The notes under the pieces are model-generated. The model did not search any database. It had not been told where the DNA came from and saw only the letters and a list, made by a program, of their open reading frames with translations. DNA of 64,000 nt from Prevotella melaninogenica. GTDB lineage: Bacteria > Bacteroidota > Bacteroidia > Bacteroidales > Bacteroidaceae. The stretch spans positions 496,001-560,000 of the forward strand of contig NZ_AP018050.1 of the NCBI RefSeq assembly GCF_003609775.1, written 5' to 3'. Below, piece by piece: positions 8,604 to 18,020 of this stretch. The position numbers and the translations under genes were made by a program. Every line of letters begins with the position of its first letter. The stretch's first letter is position 1.

Positions 8604-9887
8604 TTAAAGTTTCATCTTCACCCCTATCTCTGCCACCTTCGCAGCATCATAATCGGCCTTGATGCGAGCATAATCTCTGCCGCCATACGAGCTTGAAACA
8701 AGATAATATAATGGCCCACACTTGTCCGGCACCACATCGATATATAATATCTCTCCTGTCAGCAGGCGCATCATGGGCAGATGGTCGTATCTGAAGCGTA
8801 CCTCCATCACTCGACAGCTATACTGACGTGCCTCCTCCAAATGGTCAAACATGCTCAGATCCGTCGTAAAGTAGGCCTCGTCAATACCGCAAAACAAGTG
8901 GAATTTGCCCGCAATCAGGGTGAAGACTACGCCTTTGAACTTATGGTTTTTATACGCCATGTAAGAACCATGATACGCAAAAGGCAGGTGGGCGTAAGAG
9001 GAAAGTGCCTCTAAATACTCCGCCTCGCTGATGCGTTGGCAGTCTTGGAAGTCGTACAGTCGTGCCACAGCCATCGCCTCATCTTCATGGTACACACTTC
9101 TTGCCACACCCTCTTCTTCTCTGAAATCGTGCACCACCTGTCCACCTCTAAGATAGGCATATTCTGGCCAATCATAGCCGTGAATGAGCAAATACGAGTC
9201 TAACAGATGCAGATCCCGACGTATGATAATCTCGTGAAGTATATCTTGCGTGGGCTTCAACGCTTTCACGGCGTGGGCTACCGGCCCGCAAGCCTCTATC
9301 TTGAGCATCAGGCTGCTCTCTGACAACGCATGCGCCGTCTCAAAACCATAGTCTTGCCACAGACACCTCCATACCTCTGCGAGCCTTCTCTCTATCTCTT
9401 CCTGCTCCGTCTGCCAGTTGCTGCGACGCAGCGGAATCACCACCGAGAAGCGCATCTGCTCTCCGCTTCCCGTGAGCAATCCTACCTCCGTCAGCTCATA
9501 GGCGTACACCATCGAGTCTTCAAAAGCAAGCACTCTATTCTGCCCTGCGGCAATCTCCTGATGCGTCAGTGCCTCTATGGCTGTGGAAAAATTGTCTTCC
9601 CGTTCGATGCGATAGCTCTCGGTCGGTGCTTCCTCGCTCGCTGGCAATGCATCCGTGCCGTCCTCCGCCTTATCTGCCGACGTCTCCATCTCCAGCACGT
9701 CACGCTTCTCGGCCCGCTTCTTGGTGTAATGCTCTGCCCAGATGAGCGCCCCGCCGATGAGCAGACCTATCACTGTCGGCCCCTTACCGCCATCGGCAAC
9801 GACCCCTAAGACCAATGCTCCGATTGCTGTCAAGACAATAGCAATGAGCAGCCATTGAAGTATAGAGTTGATAAAATGATGGTTCAT
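8604..9887 (-). CDS. Membrane-anchored protein of unknown function (427 aa)
   Basis: The N-terminus has two hydrophobic segments (about residues 9-29 and 35-52) followed by a charged KKRAEKR stretch and an acidic, Ala-rich linker to about residue 95. The remaining ~330 residues look globular and soluble, with recurrent acidic/aromatic patterns such as YDFQDCQRISEAEYLEAL. No catalytic motif or known domain was recognised. Base composition is markedly more GC-rich than the surrounding AT-rich DNA, which hints at separate origin. A 444-bp transposon-derived segment ends 17 bp upstream of the ATG, so the native promoter may be displaced. Whether it relates to the neighbouring effector islet is unknown. 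Confidence 0.75.
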   Translation of the reverse strand: MNHHFINSILQWLLIAIVLTAIGALVLGVVADGGKGPTVIGLLIGGALIWAEHYTKKRAEKRDVLEMETSADKAEDGTDALPASEEAPTESYRIEREDNFSTAIEALTHQEIAAGQNRVLAFEDSMVYAYELTEVGLLTGSGEQMRFSVVIPLRRSNWQTEQEEIERRLAEVWRCLWQDYGFETAHALSESSLMLKIEACGPVAHAVKALKPTQDILHEIIIRRDLHLLDSYLLIHGYDWPEYAYLRGGQVVHDFREEEGVARSVYHEDEAMAVARLYDFQDCQRISEAEYLEALSSYAHLPFAYHGSYMAYKNHKFKGVVFTLIAGKFHLFCGIDEAYFTTDLSMFDHLEEARQYSCRVMEVRFRYDHLPMMRLLTGEILYIDVVPDKCGPLYYLVSSSYGGRDYARIKADYDAAKVAEIGVKMKL

Positions 9888-9904
9888 ATATGGTTTACCT
9901 TACC

Positions 9905-10348
9905 TTAATTCCGCAGCATAAACTCTTGTGAGAACTCCAAGTGCCTGAGAAACAAAGTTTTCAAAACACTTGGATATGTCAGAAATTTCACCTATCTTGA
10001 TGCTGCAAACATAACAAGTAAGCAAAAATCTGACATGGCAAAGGTAGCAATTAAAAACATGAATATCACTTCTTTCGGTGGAATTTATCACATTATGGAC
10101 GTTTTCTCAAAGTTGGGCTTTGAAAAACTTACCGAATCTGTATTGGGTAAACGTGGAAGTAGCGGCAATGCATTCTGTTATGGATGTATTTTTTGTGGTT
10201 ATCATACTTCCCTATTGGTTTGGGTGGGGGCTTTTATGATTATGCAAGAACCACGAACCCCATATAACCCCCATATCAATGGATAAATCCCAAAAATGTC
10301 ACTTCAATATATAAAAGTACCTCACAAGGAATAATGCTGCGGAATTGA
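9905..10348 (+). mobile_element. Non-autonomous IS1380-type element (MITE-like), copy 1
   Basis: The ends are inverted repeats (TTCCGCAGCAT / ATGCTGCGGAA), flanked by TTAA on the left and TTGA on the right, which may be a 4-bp target duplication. Inside is the start of a transposase gene that is lost after about 60-80 codons and runs straight into the right end. A second 444-bp copy in the same orientation lies at 14348-14791. The two bracket the effector-immunity islet. Confidence 0.8.
10035..10286 (+). pseudogene. IS1380-family transposase N-terminal fragment, copy 1
   Basis: The 83-aa frame MAKVAIKNMNITSFGGIYHI...FSKLGFEKLTESVLGKRGSS resembles the N-terminus of IS1380-type transposases (the ITxFGGIY...LG..RG pattern). 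The DDE catalytic region is missing because the internal part of the element is deleted. It cannot be an active transposase. Confidence 0.75.
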
Positions 10349-10448
10349 GAGTATTATTGAATAACATCTATTTTTAAGTTGGAAAGGTCCGTTGTATAGA
10401 GGCATATATCGAATAGAAATAACATAGAGTTCTTTCTTTGGTTCATTG

Positions 10449-11981
10449 CTATCCTTTTATAAAGATTCGTTGATTATCTTTCGTTGCCTCATGAGGGTGT
10501 ATAGGCCATGTAGAGCGATGGGCGGATAGATGGATATACTCTGCGCGAATAGAGTGTATCAATTTCTTTTCCTCCCCAGTTCCAACAAAGTAAAGACGTC
10601 CTTTGGGTTTTGCTCCCTTAGAGTCCCATTTTATTTCATACATATTATTATTATTATTAATTTTCCCCATTATCAAAGTTCTTACTTGTATCAACTTTTT
10701 GTCTCGAAGAGAGTATTCCTTATTCATAGCATTAGCTTTATATAGAAGCTTTGATTTCTTTATTGATAGGAACCACATCGCATAAAGAGGAATACGGGCA
10801 TAGTAGTTAAAAACATGTCTCATGGTATCTTTATAATTTCTTACAGACCCATCAGGCATAAAAGTTGGGAGGGGCACATTCCATGTTGGAGGTAACCACC
10901 CTTCTCTTTTTAATTCTTCCAAAGACATATAGCCCCTATACTCTCTCTTACTATCGGTCCAACTTCCTTCTAATATTATTTTTTCTTTCTCATGTTCGTT
11001 ATATCCTCCTCCAACATCGCTGTGTGCACCCGGTAAGACAACTTGCATTCCATTTGATGCGGAGTCGATTGTCGTTAAAGAAAAATTTTCACGATACTCA
11101 TCTGCAGCCACGAAATGAACAATTTCTTCTACACTCGGCATAAAGTTAGGAATATTAAGAGCCAGTTCTTTGACATCGTTAGTAAAATCGGGAGAAATCG
11201 AAGAATTCGGAGCAAAAGAAGAAACGGTATCAAAGATACCCATAAAGCGAACTTTTATCTTGATTTTCTTAAATCGTTCAGGGAGTTTGTTTCTTAAACA
11301 AACCTTGTAATTTCTTATTTCATCGGAGGTGACTATTTTATAATAAGAAGCTCCCGAACTATTCATTGGAATTCTTTTACTAACATTTGCAATTTGCCGT
11401 TTGTCTTTCTCTATACAATTTACAAAGCATCTTGCTGCTGCTGCTCCACGACTAAAACCGAAGACATCAAGGGTTAAGGTGCCGAGAGAAATATTTGTTT
11501 GATTAACTAAAGAAGAAATTTTTTGGCAAATCAAGTCACATGCTCTTTCTACTTTTGCATTCACACCGGTTTGTCCATTTCCAAATGCCGAACCACCTGT
11601 AGTATCCCCTTCCTTGGAAGAAACAAATCCTTCTTCATCTTTAAATTTCGAGTTCCAATCTCTTTCTGGAGAAGATGTTCCCGGTCCCTCAATGTAGACC
11701 TTAGCTATAGAATCTGCATTTCCCTTATTATTCACATAATACATATCCCATAACTTTGCCACATTGCTATAACTACTTTCATAACTATCTGTAGTTTTAA
11801 CTTTAGAAGTTAAGTACCTCCACCCCTTTTTGATATTATCTCCAAAATCAATATTATACTTATTGTTTTTGGTACCATCAAAAAAGACGCCCATGGTGAT
11901 ATTGACTTTTCGGATTTGATAAGTTTTTTTCTTTGGAGGCAAGCCAATACCACAAATTCTGTTTGTATATCCATGTACCAT
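10449..11981 (-). CDS. Tle1-like (DUF2235) phospholipase-type effector
   Basis: A 510-aa alpha/beta-hydrolase of the DUF2235 / Tle1 group, whose studied members are type VI secretion lipases that hydrolyse phospholipids of rival cells. Visible features are an early VFFDGTKNN strand-loop near residue 32, the nucleophile elbow GFSRGA with Ser at about 177, a likely catalytic Asp in MGIFDTV at about 251 and a likely His in PGAHSDVGGGY at about 320. There is no signal peptide, as expected for a T6SS cargo. The start is 3 bp after the stop of a lipoprotein gene that probably gives immunity. No T6SS structural genes are in the window, so delivery is inferred. A stand-alone lipase of other function is possible. 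Confidence 0.85.
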   Translation of the reverse strand: MVHGYTNRICGIGLPPKKKTYQIRKVNITMGVFFDGTKNNKYNIDFGDNIKKGWRYLTSKVKTTDSYESSYSNVAKLWDMYYVNNKGNADSIAKVYIEGPGTSSPERDWNSKFKDEEGFVSSKEGDTTGGSAFGNGQTGVNAKVERACDLICQKISSLVNQTNISLGTLTLDVFGFSRGAAAARCFVNCIEKDKRQIANVSKRIPMNSSGASYYKIVTSDEIRNYKVCLRNKLPERFKKIKIKVRFMGIFDTVSSFAPNSSISPDFTNDVKELALNIPNFMPSVEEIVHFVAADEYRENFSLTTIDSASNGMQVVLPGAHSDVGGGYNEHEKEKIILEGSWTDSKREYRGYMSLEELKREGWLPPTWNVPLPTFMPDGSVRNYKDTMRHVFNYYARIPLYAMWFLSIKKSKLLYKANAMNKEYSLRDKKLIQVRTLIMGKINNNNNMYEIKWDSKGAKPKGRLYFVGTGEEKKLIHSIRAEYIHLSAHRSTWPIHPHEATKDNQRIFIKG

Positions 11982-11984
11982 AAC

Positions 11985-13118
11985 CTATTCTCCTATATAC
12001 TCTTCAACATCGCTGTCCCAATAATTACAATAGAAAGGCTCGTCATCATCTTTCTTTTGAGGCGTATCTCTAAACACATGTATTTTAGTCTTCTCCAGTT
12101 TATATTTTTTATCTCCTACTTGTAGAAATATATCGAACCAATTGTTATATTTACTTACTTGCACGACCAATTCGCCTTTTAATTTACCTTCATTTCCAAA
12201 TGCTTCGGGATAGACACGCAATATCTCATCTTCATCAAAATAAAAATGCCCATTATATATTGTGTCTTTGACTTGCCAGTTAAAAGATAAATATTTGGTA
12301 GAAGTCTGTATCTCTTTAGTTATACTGTCATCATCCCAATAGAAATCTCCATTTGTGAAATAGGAAAGAATATGTGGATTGATTTTTGTCTCTTTATTTT
12401 CAAATTCAATTTTAAGGGTGTATCTATACCATTCTTCGTATTTATCCCATAATCCCAAGGGCACACCATGCTTCTCTAAGTTGTCTGCTGCACCTTCAAA
12501 ATCGCTTAGCAGGAATTTGCAGGAGTTGTCCAAAGTTTTAAAAGTGTAGAAAGCATCTTTGTCGAAATCTTCTAACTCCATATGCACCTCTTTGGCTTGC
12601 AAGGTATCGCAAACAATTGCCGTCCTCCCGATGCCGTTTAAGTGCAACCACACTTTACCACCGGGAAGCATCGTGATGATGAGATTGGAATATCTATAAT
12701 GTTTTTTTTCAATAGAAATGTAATAAGGCTTACGAAACATTTCTAACATTCTCTCTTTGGTATTCTCAGAGAGTTCGGCATCCAATTGATAAAATTTCCT
12801 TTCTGCATAAGACAACCATAAAAGATGGACAGCAGTAGGCATATCCCGCCCTCCTTTCTCGTTAAAATCTACATAATCTACCTCACTACCGGGCTGACCG
12901 ATGCCTCCCCCCACAGAACTCTCATAAACAGGAATGCGTCTGTCTTTTGTTCCATAATCGACAAAAGCATACTTTATCTGTACCGGATAATGTCTGGGGG
13001 CTGCAATAGAGGGAATCCATGGAAACTTTGTTCTTGTACTATCATCCGTTTTACAAGAACCGAAACTTAAAATCGAAGTCATTGTTATTATTATAAATAA
13101 AGGTAATCTGTTCATCAT
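11985..13118 (-). CDS. DUF2931-like lipoprotein, probable immunity protein (copy 2, next to the effector)
   Basis: A 377-aa lipoprotein: signal peptide MMNRLPLFIIITMTSILSFGSC, then KTDDSTRTKFPWIPSIAAP. The pattern of aromatic and Pro residues followed by a 'LLWLSYAERKFYQLD' segment resembles DUF2931, a family of envelope lipoproteins often next to toxins. It would sit in the envelope, where a phospholipase acts. It is almost identical to the gene at 13199-14320 over most of its length but differs in the signal peptide and in parts of the C-terminal third. Its ATG overlaps the stop of a 26-codon remnant of a second effector start. Immunity function is inferred from position and localisation. 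Confidence 0.82.
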   Translation of the reverse strand: MMNRLPLFIIITMTSILSFGSCKTDDSTRTKFPWIPSIAAPRHYPVQIKYAFVDYGTKDRRIPVYESSVGGGIGQPGSEVDYVDFNEKGGRDMPTAVHLLWLSYAERKFYQLDAELSENTKERMLEMFRKPYYISIEKKHYRYSNLIITMLPGGKVWLHLNGIGRTAIVCDTLQAKEVHMELEDFDKDAFYTFKTLDNSCKFLLSDFEGAADNLEKHGVPLGLWDKYEEWYRYTLKIEFENKETKINPHILSYFTNGDFYWDDDSITKEIQTSTKYLSFNWQVKDTIYNGHFYFDEDEILRVYPEAFGNEGKLKGELVVQVSKYNNWFDIFLQVGDKKYKLEKTKIHVFRDTPQKKDDDEPFYCNYWDSDVEEYIGE

Positions 13119-13195
13119 ATATTTGTTATATTCTTTTTAGTTGAAGTTGGAGGTAACCCAATACCACAAATCCTGTTTGTATATCCATTTACCAT
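13115..13195 (-). pseudogene. 26-codon remnant of a second effector gene start
   Basis: Reads MVNGYTNRICGIGLPP, matching the first 16 residues of the 510-aa effector (MVHGYTNRICGIGLPP) with one change, then diverges and stops. The upstream junction is also the same: the lipoprotein stop codon TAG, then GTT, then this ATG. The stop overlaps the start of the next lipoprotein gene as ATGA. This is direct evidence that an immunity-plus-effector unit was tandemly duplicated and that one effector body was then lost. Confidence 0.85.
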
Positions 13196-13198
13196 AAC

Positions 13199-14320
13199 CT
13201 ATTCTCCTATATACTCTTCAACATCGCTGTCCCAAAAATTACAATAGAAAGGCTCATCATGTTTCTTTTGAGGCGTATCTCTAAACACATATATTTTAGT
13301 CTTCTCCAGTTTATATTTTTTATCTCCTACTTGTAGAAATATATCGAACCAATTGTTATATTTACTTACTTGCACGACCAATTCACCCTTTAACTTTCCT
13401 TCGTTTCCAAAAGCTTTAGGATAGACACGTAATATTTCATCTTCATCGAAGAAAAAATACCCAGTATACGTCCAATCTTTAACCTGCCAATCCATAGCAA
13501 GATATTTACAAGATGTTTGTATATTTTTAGGTATACTGTCATCATCCCAATATTTATCTCCGTTGGTAAACTTGTAAAGGATATGTGTTCCCAACTTTGT
13601 CTCTTTATTTTCAAACTCAATCTTAGTGGTATATCTATACCATTCCTTGTATTTATCCCACAATCCTAAGGGAACACCATGCTTCTCTAAGTTTTCTGCA
13701 GCACCTTCAAAGTCGCTCAACAATAATTTGCAGGAATTATCCAAGGTTTTAAAAGTGTAGAAAGCATCTTTGTCGAAATCCTCTAACTCCATGTGTACTT
13801 CTTTGGCTTGCAAGGTATCACAGACTATCGCCGTTCTTCCGATGCCGTTTAAATGCAACCACACTTTACCACCGGGAAGCATCGTAATGATGAGATTGGA
13901 ATATCTATAATGCTTTTTTTCAATAGAAATGTAATAAGGCTTACGAAACATTTCTAACATTCTCTCTTTGGTATTCTCAGAGAGCTCGGCATCCAATTGA
14001 TAAAACTTTCTTTCCGCATAAGACAACCACAGAAGATGGACAGCAGTAGGCATATCCCGCCCTCCTTTTTCGTTAAAATCTACATAATCTACCTCACTAC
14101 CGGGCTGACCGATGCCTCCACCCACAGAACTCTCATAAACAGGAATGCGTCTGTCTTTTGTTCCAAAATCGACAAAAGCATACTTTATCTGTACCGGATA
14201 ATGTCTGGGGGCTGCAATAGAGGGAATCCATGGAAACTTTGTTCTTGTACTATCATCCGTTTTACAAGAACTAAAAACAAACATTGGCATAATCATTAAA
14301 AATATAACAAATTTTCTCAT
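13199..14320 (-). CDS. DUF2931-like lipoprotein, probable immunity protein (copy 1)
   Basis: A 373-aa lipoprotein with signal peptide MRKFVIFLMIMPMFVFSSC and a mature part nearly identical to the protein at 11985-13118. The region around mature residues 230-310 is the most divergent (for example HILYKFTNGDKYWDD here, HILSYFTNGDFYWDD there). It is the first gene of the minus-strand unit, 27 bp downstream of the end of transposon-derived copy 2. A diverged partner may neutralise a different effector variant, which would explain keeping both. Function is inferred as for its twin. Confidence 0.82.
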   Translation of the reverse strand: MRKFVIFLMIMPMFVFSSCKTDDSTRTKFPWIPSIAAPRHYPVQIKYAFVDFGTKDRRIPVYESSVGGGIGQPGSEVDYVDFNEKGGRDMPTAVHLLWLSYAERKFYQLDAELSENTKERMLEMFRKPYYISIEKKHYRYSNLIITMLPGGKVWLHLNGIGRTAIVCDTLQAKEVHMELEDFDKDAFYTFKTLDNSCKLLLSDFEGAAENLEKHGVPLGLWDKYKEWYRYTTKIEFENKETKLGTHILYKFTNGDKYWDDDSIPKNIQTSCKYLAMDWQVKDWTYTGYFFFDEDEILRVYPKAFGNEGKLKGELVVQVSKYNNWFDIFLQVGDKKYKLEKTKIYVFRDTPQKKHDEPFYCNFWDSDVEEYIGE

Positions 14321-14347
14321 TGAATGGTTATTCTTTTGAAATATTCT

Positions 14348-14791
14348 TTAACTCCGCAGCATAAATTCTTGTAAGAACTCCATGTGTCTGAGAAACAAAG
14401 TTCTCAATACACTTGGATATCTCAGAAATTTCACCTATCTTGATGCTGCAAACATAACAAGTAAGCAAAAATCTGACATGGCAAAGGTAGCAATTAAAAA
14501 CGTGAATATCACTTTTTTCGATGGAATTTATCACATTATGGACGTTTTCTCAAAGTTGTGCTTTGAAAAACTTACCGAATCTGTATTGGGTAAACGTGGA
14601 AGTAGCGGCAAAGCATTCTGTTATGGAAGTGTTTTTTGTGGTTATCATACTTCCCCATTGGTTTGGGTGGGGGATTTTATGCTTAGAAAAGAGCCAAGAA
14701 ACACCGAAGCACCTCATATCAACATATAGAGCCCCAAAATGACGTCTCAACATATATAATTTTTTCACAAGAAAAAATACTGCGGAATTAA
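14348..14791 (+). mobile_element. Non-autonomous IS1380-type element (MITE-like), copy 2
   Basis: Same structure and length (444 bp including flanking TTAA) as copy 1. The ends are CTCCGCAGCAT and ATACTGCGGAA, and TTAA occurs on both sides, consistent with a TTAA target duplication. The orientation is the same as copy 1, so recombination between the two would delete or circularise the ~4.4 kb between them. Several point differences show that the copies are not newly made. Confidence 0.8.
14478..14729 (+). pseudogene. IS1380-family transposase N-terminal fragment, copy 2
   Basis: Starts MAKVAIKNVNITFFDGIYHI and continues ...EKLTESVLGKRGSSGKAFCYG, the same truncated transposase start as copy 1 with scattered substitutions. 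It ends at about 83 codons where the deleted interior meets the right end. It encodes no catalytic domain. Confidence 0.72.
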
Positions 14792-16748
14792 GGATATAAG
14801 AGTTATGTTTTATTCCTCTATATTTCAGATGATCATTGTCTTTCCTTTCATTGTTTTGAAGTATATTTTATTTTGCTGTCACTCCTCTCACTCAGTTTTA
14901 TGTTGTAACCGTTTGACTTATAGTTATTTTGTTTTAATTGTTAAAAGTGACAGCAACTTGAAACAAAACTATTTCTGTCAGTTCTCTTAGTTTTTTCAGT
15001 TTTATTTGTCATCTTTCTCAGTTCACAGTCTGTTTTTTCTCTTTCTTTATCACCTGACTTTTACTTCATATTGTTTTTCTTTTTCTTTATGTCATCCTTT
15101 CTTGTTATTTTGTCTTTATGTCATTCTGTCTTTTGTTTCTCTTTCTTTTCTTGTCATTCTGTCTTTTGTTTCTTTTTTTTCTTGCCATTCTGTCTCTTTT
15201 CATCTTTTTGTCGCACTTCTTCTTTCCTGTTTTTTTCTCATTTTTAGGCTTATTTTTTACCCTTTCATCTGTTTATTTTTTGATATTTCTACGTGAATAT
15301 TTAAGTATATAAAAATGCTTTTACTCTTTTATTTCTTTGTTTGTTTACTTACTTTGTTTTTCTTTTTGTTGTTTATTTATGTAAGTGAATTTTTAGCTTA
15401 ATGTGTTATAATATAATTCTATATTTATATAATTACGTAATATTATAATTGTGTGGTTATCGTTTATAAATATATAAATATGTTTGACGTATATAGATGC
15501 TTAAATAATTAAACATATAAATATATCTTGATTTTATTTTCTGTCTCTTTTTCCTCTTTGCATATATAATTATATAAAACTATATTATTACTTATGTGTT
15601 TTAATTTTCTTATATTATTGTTTAATTTTCTCTTTTTCTTTATTAGTGGTTTATTCTTATATTTATCTATTTCTTTTTACATGTTCTTCTTAAATCTCTT
15701 TTTTTATTGGTTGGTACTTTTGATATTTGGTCTATTTTTCTTTTTCTTATTTGTTTTCGTACTTTTCTTTCTTGACTCTTTGTTGTTTTATGTACTAAGG
15801 AAGCCTTTTTTTGTTTTCAATCTTATTTTGAGTTCTTATTCTCTATATAATTTACATTCGAGGCACTCTTTTTATGCTTTAAGTATTTGTATATTAATAT
15901 TCTATATATTTATTGAAATCATTATTTATGTTTTTATTTTCTTTTTTATTTATCTGTTTCTTATTTGTTTTACTTTTGAGCTTTTTGTGTCAGCTTTCTA
16001 TTAGCTTTTTTATTCCTTGTTTTCGATGAAATCATTGTTTTTTAGGGTTTTTCTTTTGCTTTTACTTAGTTTTTTCGTGTTGATTTCTCTTTCATCTTTC
16101 ATCAATATCTGCAGTTACTCGTTGATTATTAGTATTCTGTATTTTTATATATTCATGTAATTATATTCTTGTGTTTTCCTCCATTTCATCGAGTCTTCTT
16201 TTATTACTGCGTTGTCTGATGTCATAATCACCTGCAGGTTTTTCTTATATGCTATTATCTTCAGCTTATAATATATTTGTTCTTTTTATCGTTATGATTT
16301 TCTTGGCTGCTGTTTTACGTTTTCTGCTTTTATTCTTCCTTTTCCTGACTTTGTGTAAGTGTTTACGTAGTTATTTGTTTATATAACACCTTAATAATAT
16401 AAATATATAATCGTTTTTGTTCTTTTATTTATCTCAAAAGTATAGAAATATATAAAAACATAAAAGTGTTTTTGAATTTAGTCTTATCCTTTTCTATTTA
16501 TGATGTTTATTTATTTGCATATTTGTTTATAAATAGTAGTGTATAAACAAATAAATATATAAAAAGATTAAAGCGTAAAAGAATAAATATTTTATTGCAT
16601 TTTTGCTTTCTTATCTTTTTATTTTTCTCACTAAAAATGTTTAGATGTATTTGCTTGTTTCGATAAATAAGTGTATATTTGCAAGTATAAAAATATAACC
16701 ACATCAATATGTGTGTATTTGTTTGATTCAACATTTATATAAATATAT
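14792..16748. other. 2-kb extremely T-rich non-coding region
   Basis: No credible gene. The plus strand is dominated by T from about 14.8 to 16.5 kb, with many TATATAAATA blocks near 15.4-15.5 and 16.37-16.45 kb. Short imperfect repeats of 'TGTCATTCTGTCTTTTGTTTC' type occur at 15115-15195 and a lone TTTTTGTCGCAC at 15205-15216, like those at 4.6-6.2 kb. A 136-aa Phe/Leu frame at 15594-16004 is a composition artefact. The position, between minus-strand genes on the left and plus-strand genes on the right, and next to parA, would suit an origin or centromere. Confidence 0.5.
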
Positions 16749-17438
16749 ATGAAATTAAAGACTTTTTCTATTACACCTAAAGAGGGCCAGCTTCTAAATT
16801 GGAGCTTGGGCTTGTTCCTTGCTTTTAGTGTTTTCAATTTGATTGACGGATGGGTATCAGTGCCCAATGCTGGTCAAGGAGTTCTTACGAATGCTTTTGC
16901 ATCAATACAGTCGAGTGGCTTTGTTCGTCTTATCGAGCATTCTGTCATTGTAGCAACAAAGTTGGCGATGCTGGAGGTATTTCGTAGATGCTTAAATAAG
17001 AATGGTGATAAGGCTGCACAGTTGACAGTCACTATCATGATGGCGCTTATCTTTTGCTTGTTAATTGTAGGCATTTTGCCAAAGTTTCTCTTTACTGATG
17101 AGGAGGAAATGATGGCAATTCTTCATGGTGGATTACCATCATATTTTACAAATTTCTCGAAAGTAGCTTTCCTTGTGCTTGCTATTACGAAGTTAGTTTT
17201 GTTTGTGCAGTTAGTGCGTACTTATGCTGGTAAGATTCGTTTGTTTGGTACATCTTTGTTTGGCTGTCAGGTTTTGATATGGTTGATAGAATCCGCATAC
17301 TTTATTGTATATACATTTGTTGGCGGTGCTACGATGACAGACATTACGAATGTTTTTACCATTACCTCTTTGATAAACTTCGTTCTTGCTTTAATTCCAT
17401 TCTGCGTGTTAAAGACGACAATGGTAGTTGAGGAATAG
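16749..17438 (+). CDS. Integral membrane protein, unknown function (229 aa)
   Basis: About six hydrophobic segments span the protein (for example WSLGLFLAFSVFNLIDGW near residue 18, MMALIFCLLIVGILPKF near 97, VAFLVLAITKLVLFVQLV near 138, and two more toward the C-terminus). There is no signal peptide and no known motif. It follows the T-rich region and precedes the ParA gene by about 580 bp of purine-rich DNA. Inner membrane location is likely; the role is unknown. Confidence 0.75.
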   Translation: MKLKTFSITPKEGQLLNWSLGLFLAFSVFNLIDGWVSVPNAGQGVLTNAFASIQSSGFVRLIEHSVIVATKLAMLEVFRRCLNKNGDKAAQLTVTIMMALIFCLLIVGILPKFLFTDEEEMMAILHGGLPSYFTNFSKVAFLVLAITKLVLFVQLVRTYAGKIRLFGTSLFGCQVLIWLIESAYFIVYTFVGGATMTDITNVFTITSLINFVLALIPFCVLKTTMVVEE

Positions 17439-18020
17439 AGAAGGAGAATTAAGAGGCTAAGTTTAGTATCCGTTGCTTCCCTGCTCGACTCTACCTTATA
17501 GATATTAGAAGGATAAACTGCTCTGTTGAGAAGGAAGAAAAAGTGATTCATAACTTGAGAATTTGCGGGTAGAGGGGCGACGAATTTAAAATATCGCAGA
17601 AATGAAAAGTGATGGAGTGGGGGAGAGATGACATAAAGAAATCGTACTGAGTAGAATATATATTAAAAGGTAAGCGTTCATGCTGTCAAAGAAACAATAA
17701 TGATAGGAATAAATATCAATATGATATTTTCAATACTGTCAGCGTTGTTGATGAAAGGAGATAAAATAGCGCACGAAAGGCGTAAAAAAACAATTTGAAA
17801 GGAGAAAAGTAATGAAAAGTCCTTTCTTCGCTCAAAAAAGTGAGAATCGTCACGAAGAGAGCAGTAGGAGAGAAGCAGCCAACTCGAAAGAGTCCAAAGG
17901 TGGACGAAGTAGAGAAGGCAAATACGTAAATAGATGAACGAATGAAAATATAAATATTCGAACACGCAAATACGTAAATAAAGAAATAGATAAGAAATTA
18001 AAAATATAAATATATAAACA
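17439..18020 (+). other. Purine-rich leader region upstream of parA
   Basis: Non-coding, about 580 bp, rich in A and G on the plus strand, the reverse of the T-rich region before 16.7 kb. It contains two exact 15-bp direct repeats (see 17918-17980) and an A-rich TATAAATATATAAAC stretch directly before parA. A 95-aa minus-strand frame here looks like a shadow. Confidence 0.5.
17918..17980 (+). repeat. Paired 15-bp direct repeats upstream of parA (candidate operator or centromere)
   Basis: GCAAATACGTAAATA occurs at 17918-17932 and again at 17966-17980, 48 bp apart, with the palindrome TACGTA at its heart. Repeats just upstream of a small ParA gene are where the partner DNA-binding protein usually binds for autoregulation or segregation. 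The binding protein is inferred to be the RHH-like product of 18926-19564. Confidence 0.5.

Noticed and set aside
10035-10286. The 83-aa frame as an independent small gene
   Set aside because: It matches the N-terminus of IS1380-type transposases, lies between inverted repeats, and a diverged twin occurs at 14478-14729.
15594-16004. 136-aa open frame rich in Phe, Leu and Ile, resembling a membrane protein
   Set aside because: It lies in T-rich DNA where any long frame encodes Phe/Leu/Ile; there is no balanced composition, no terminator and no promoter.
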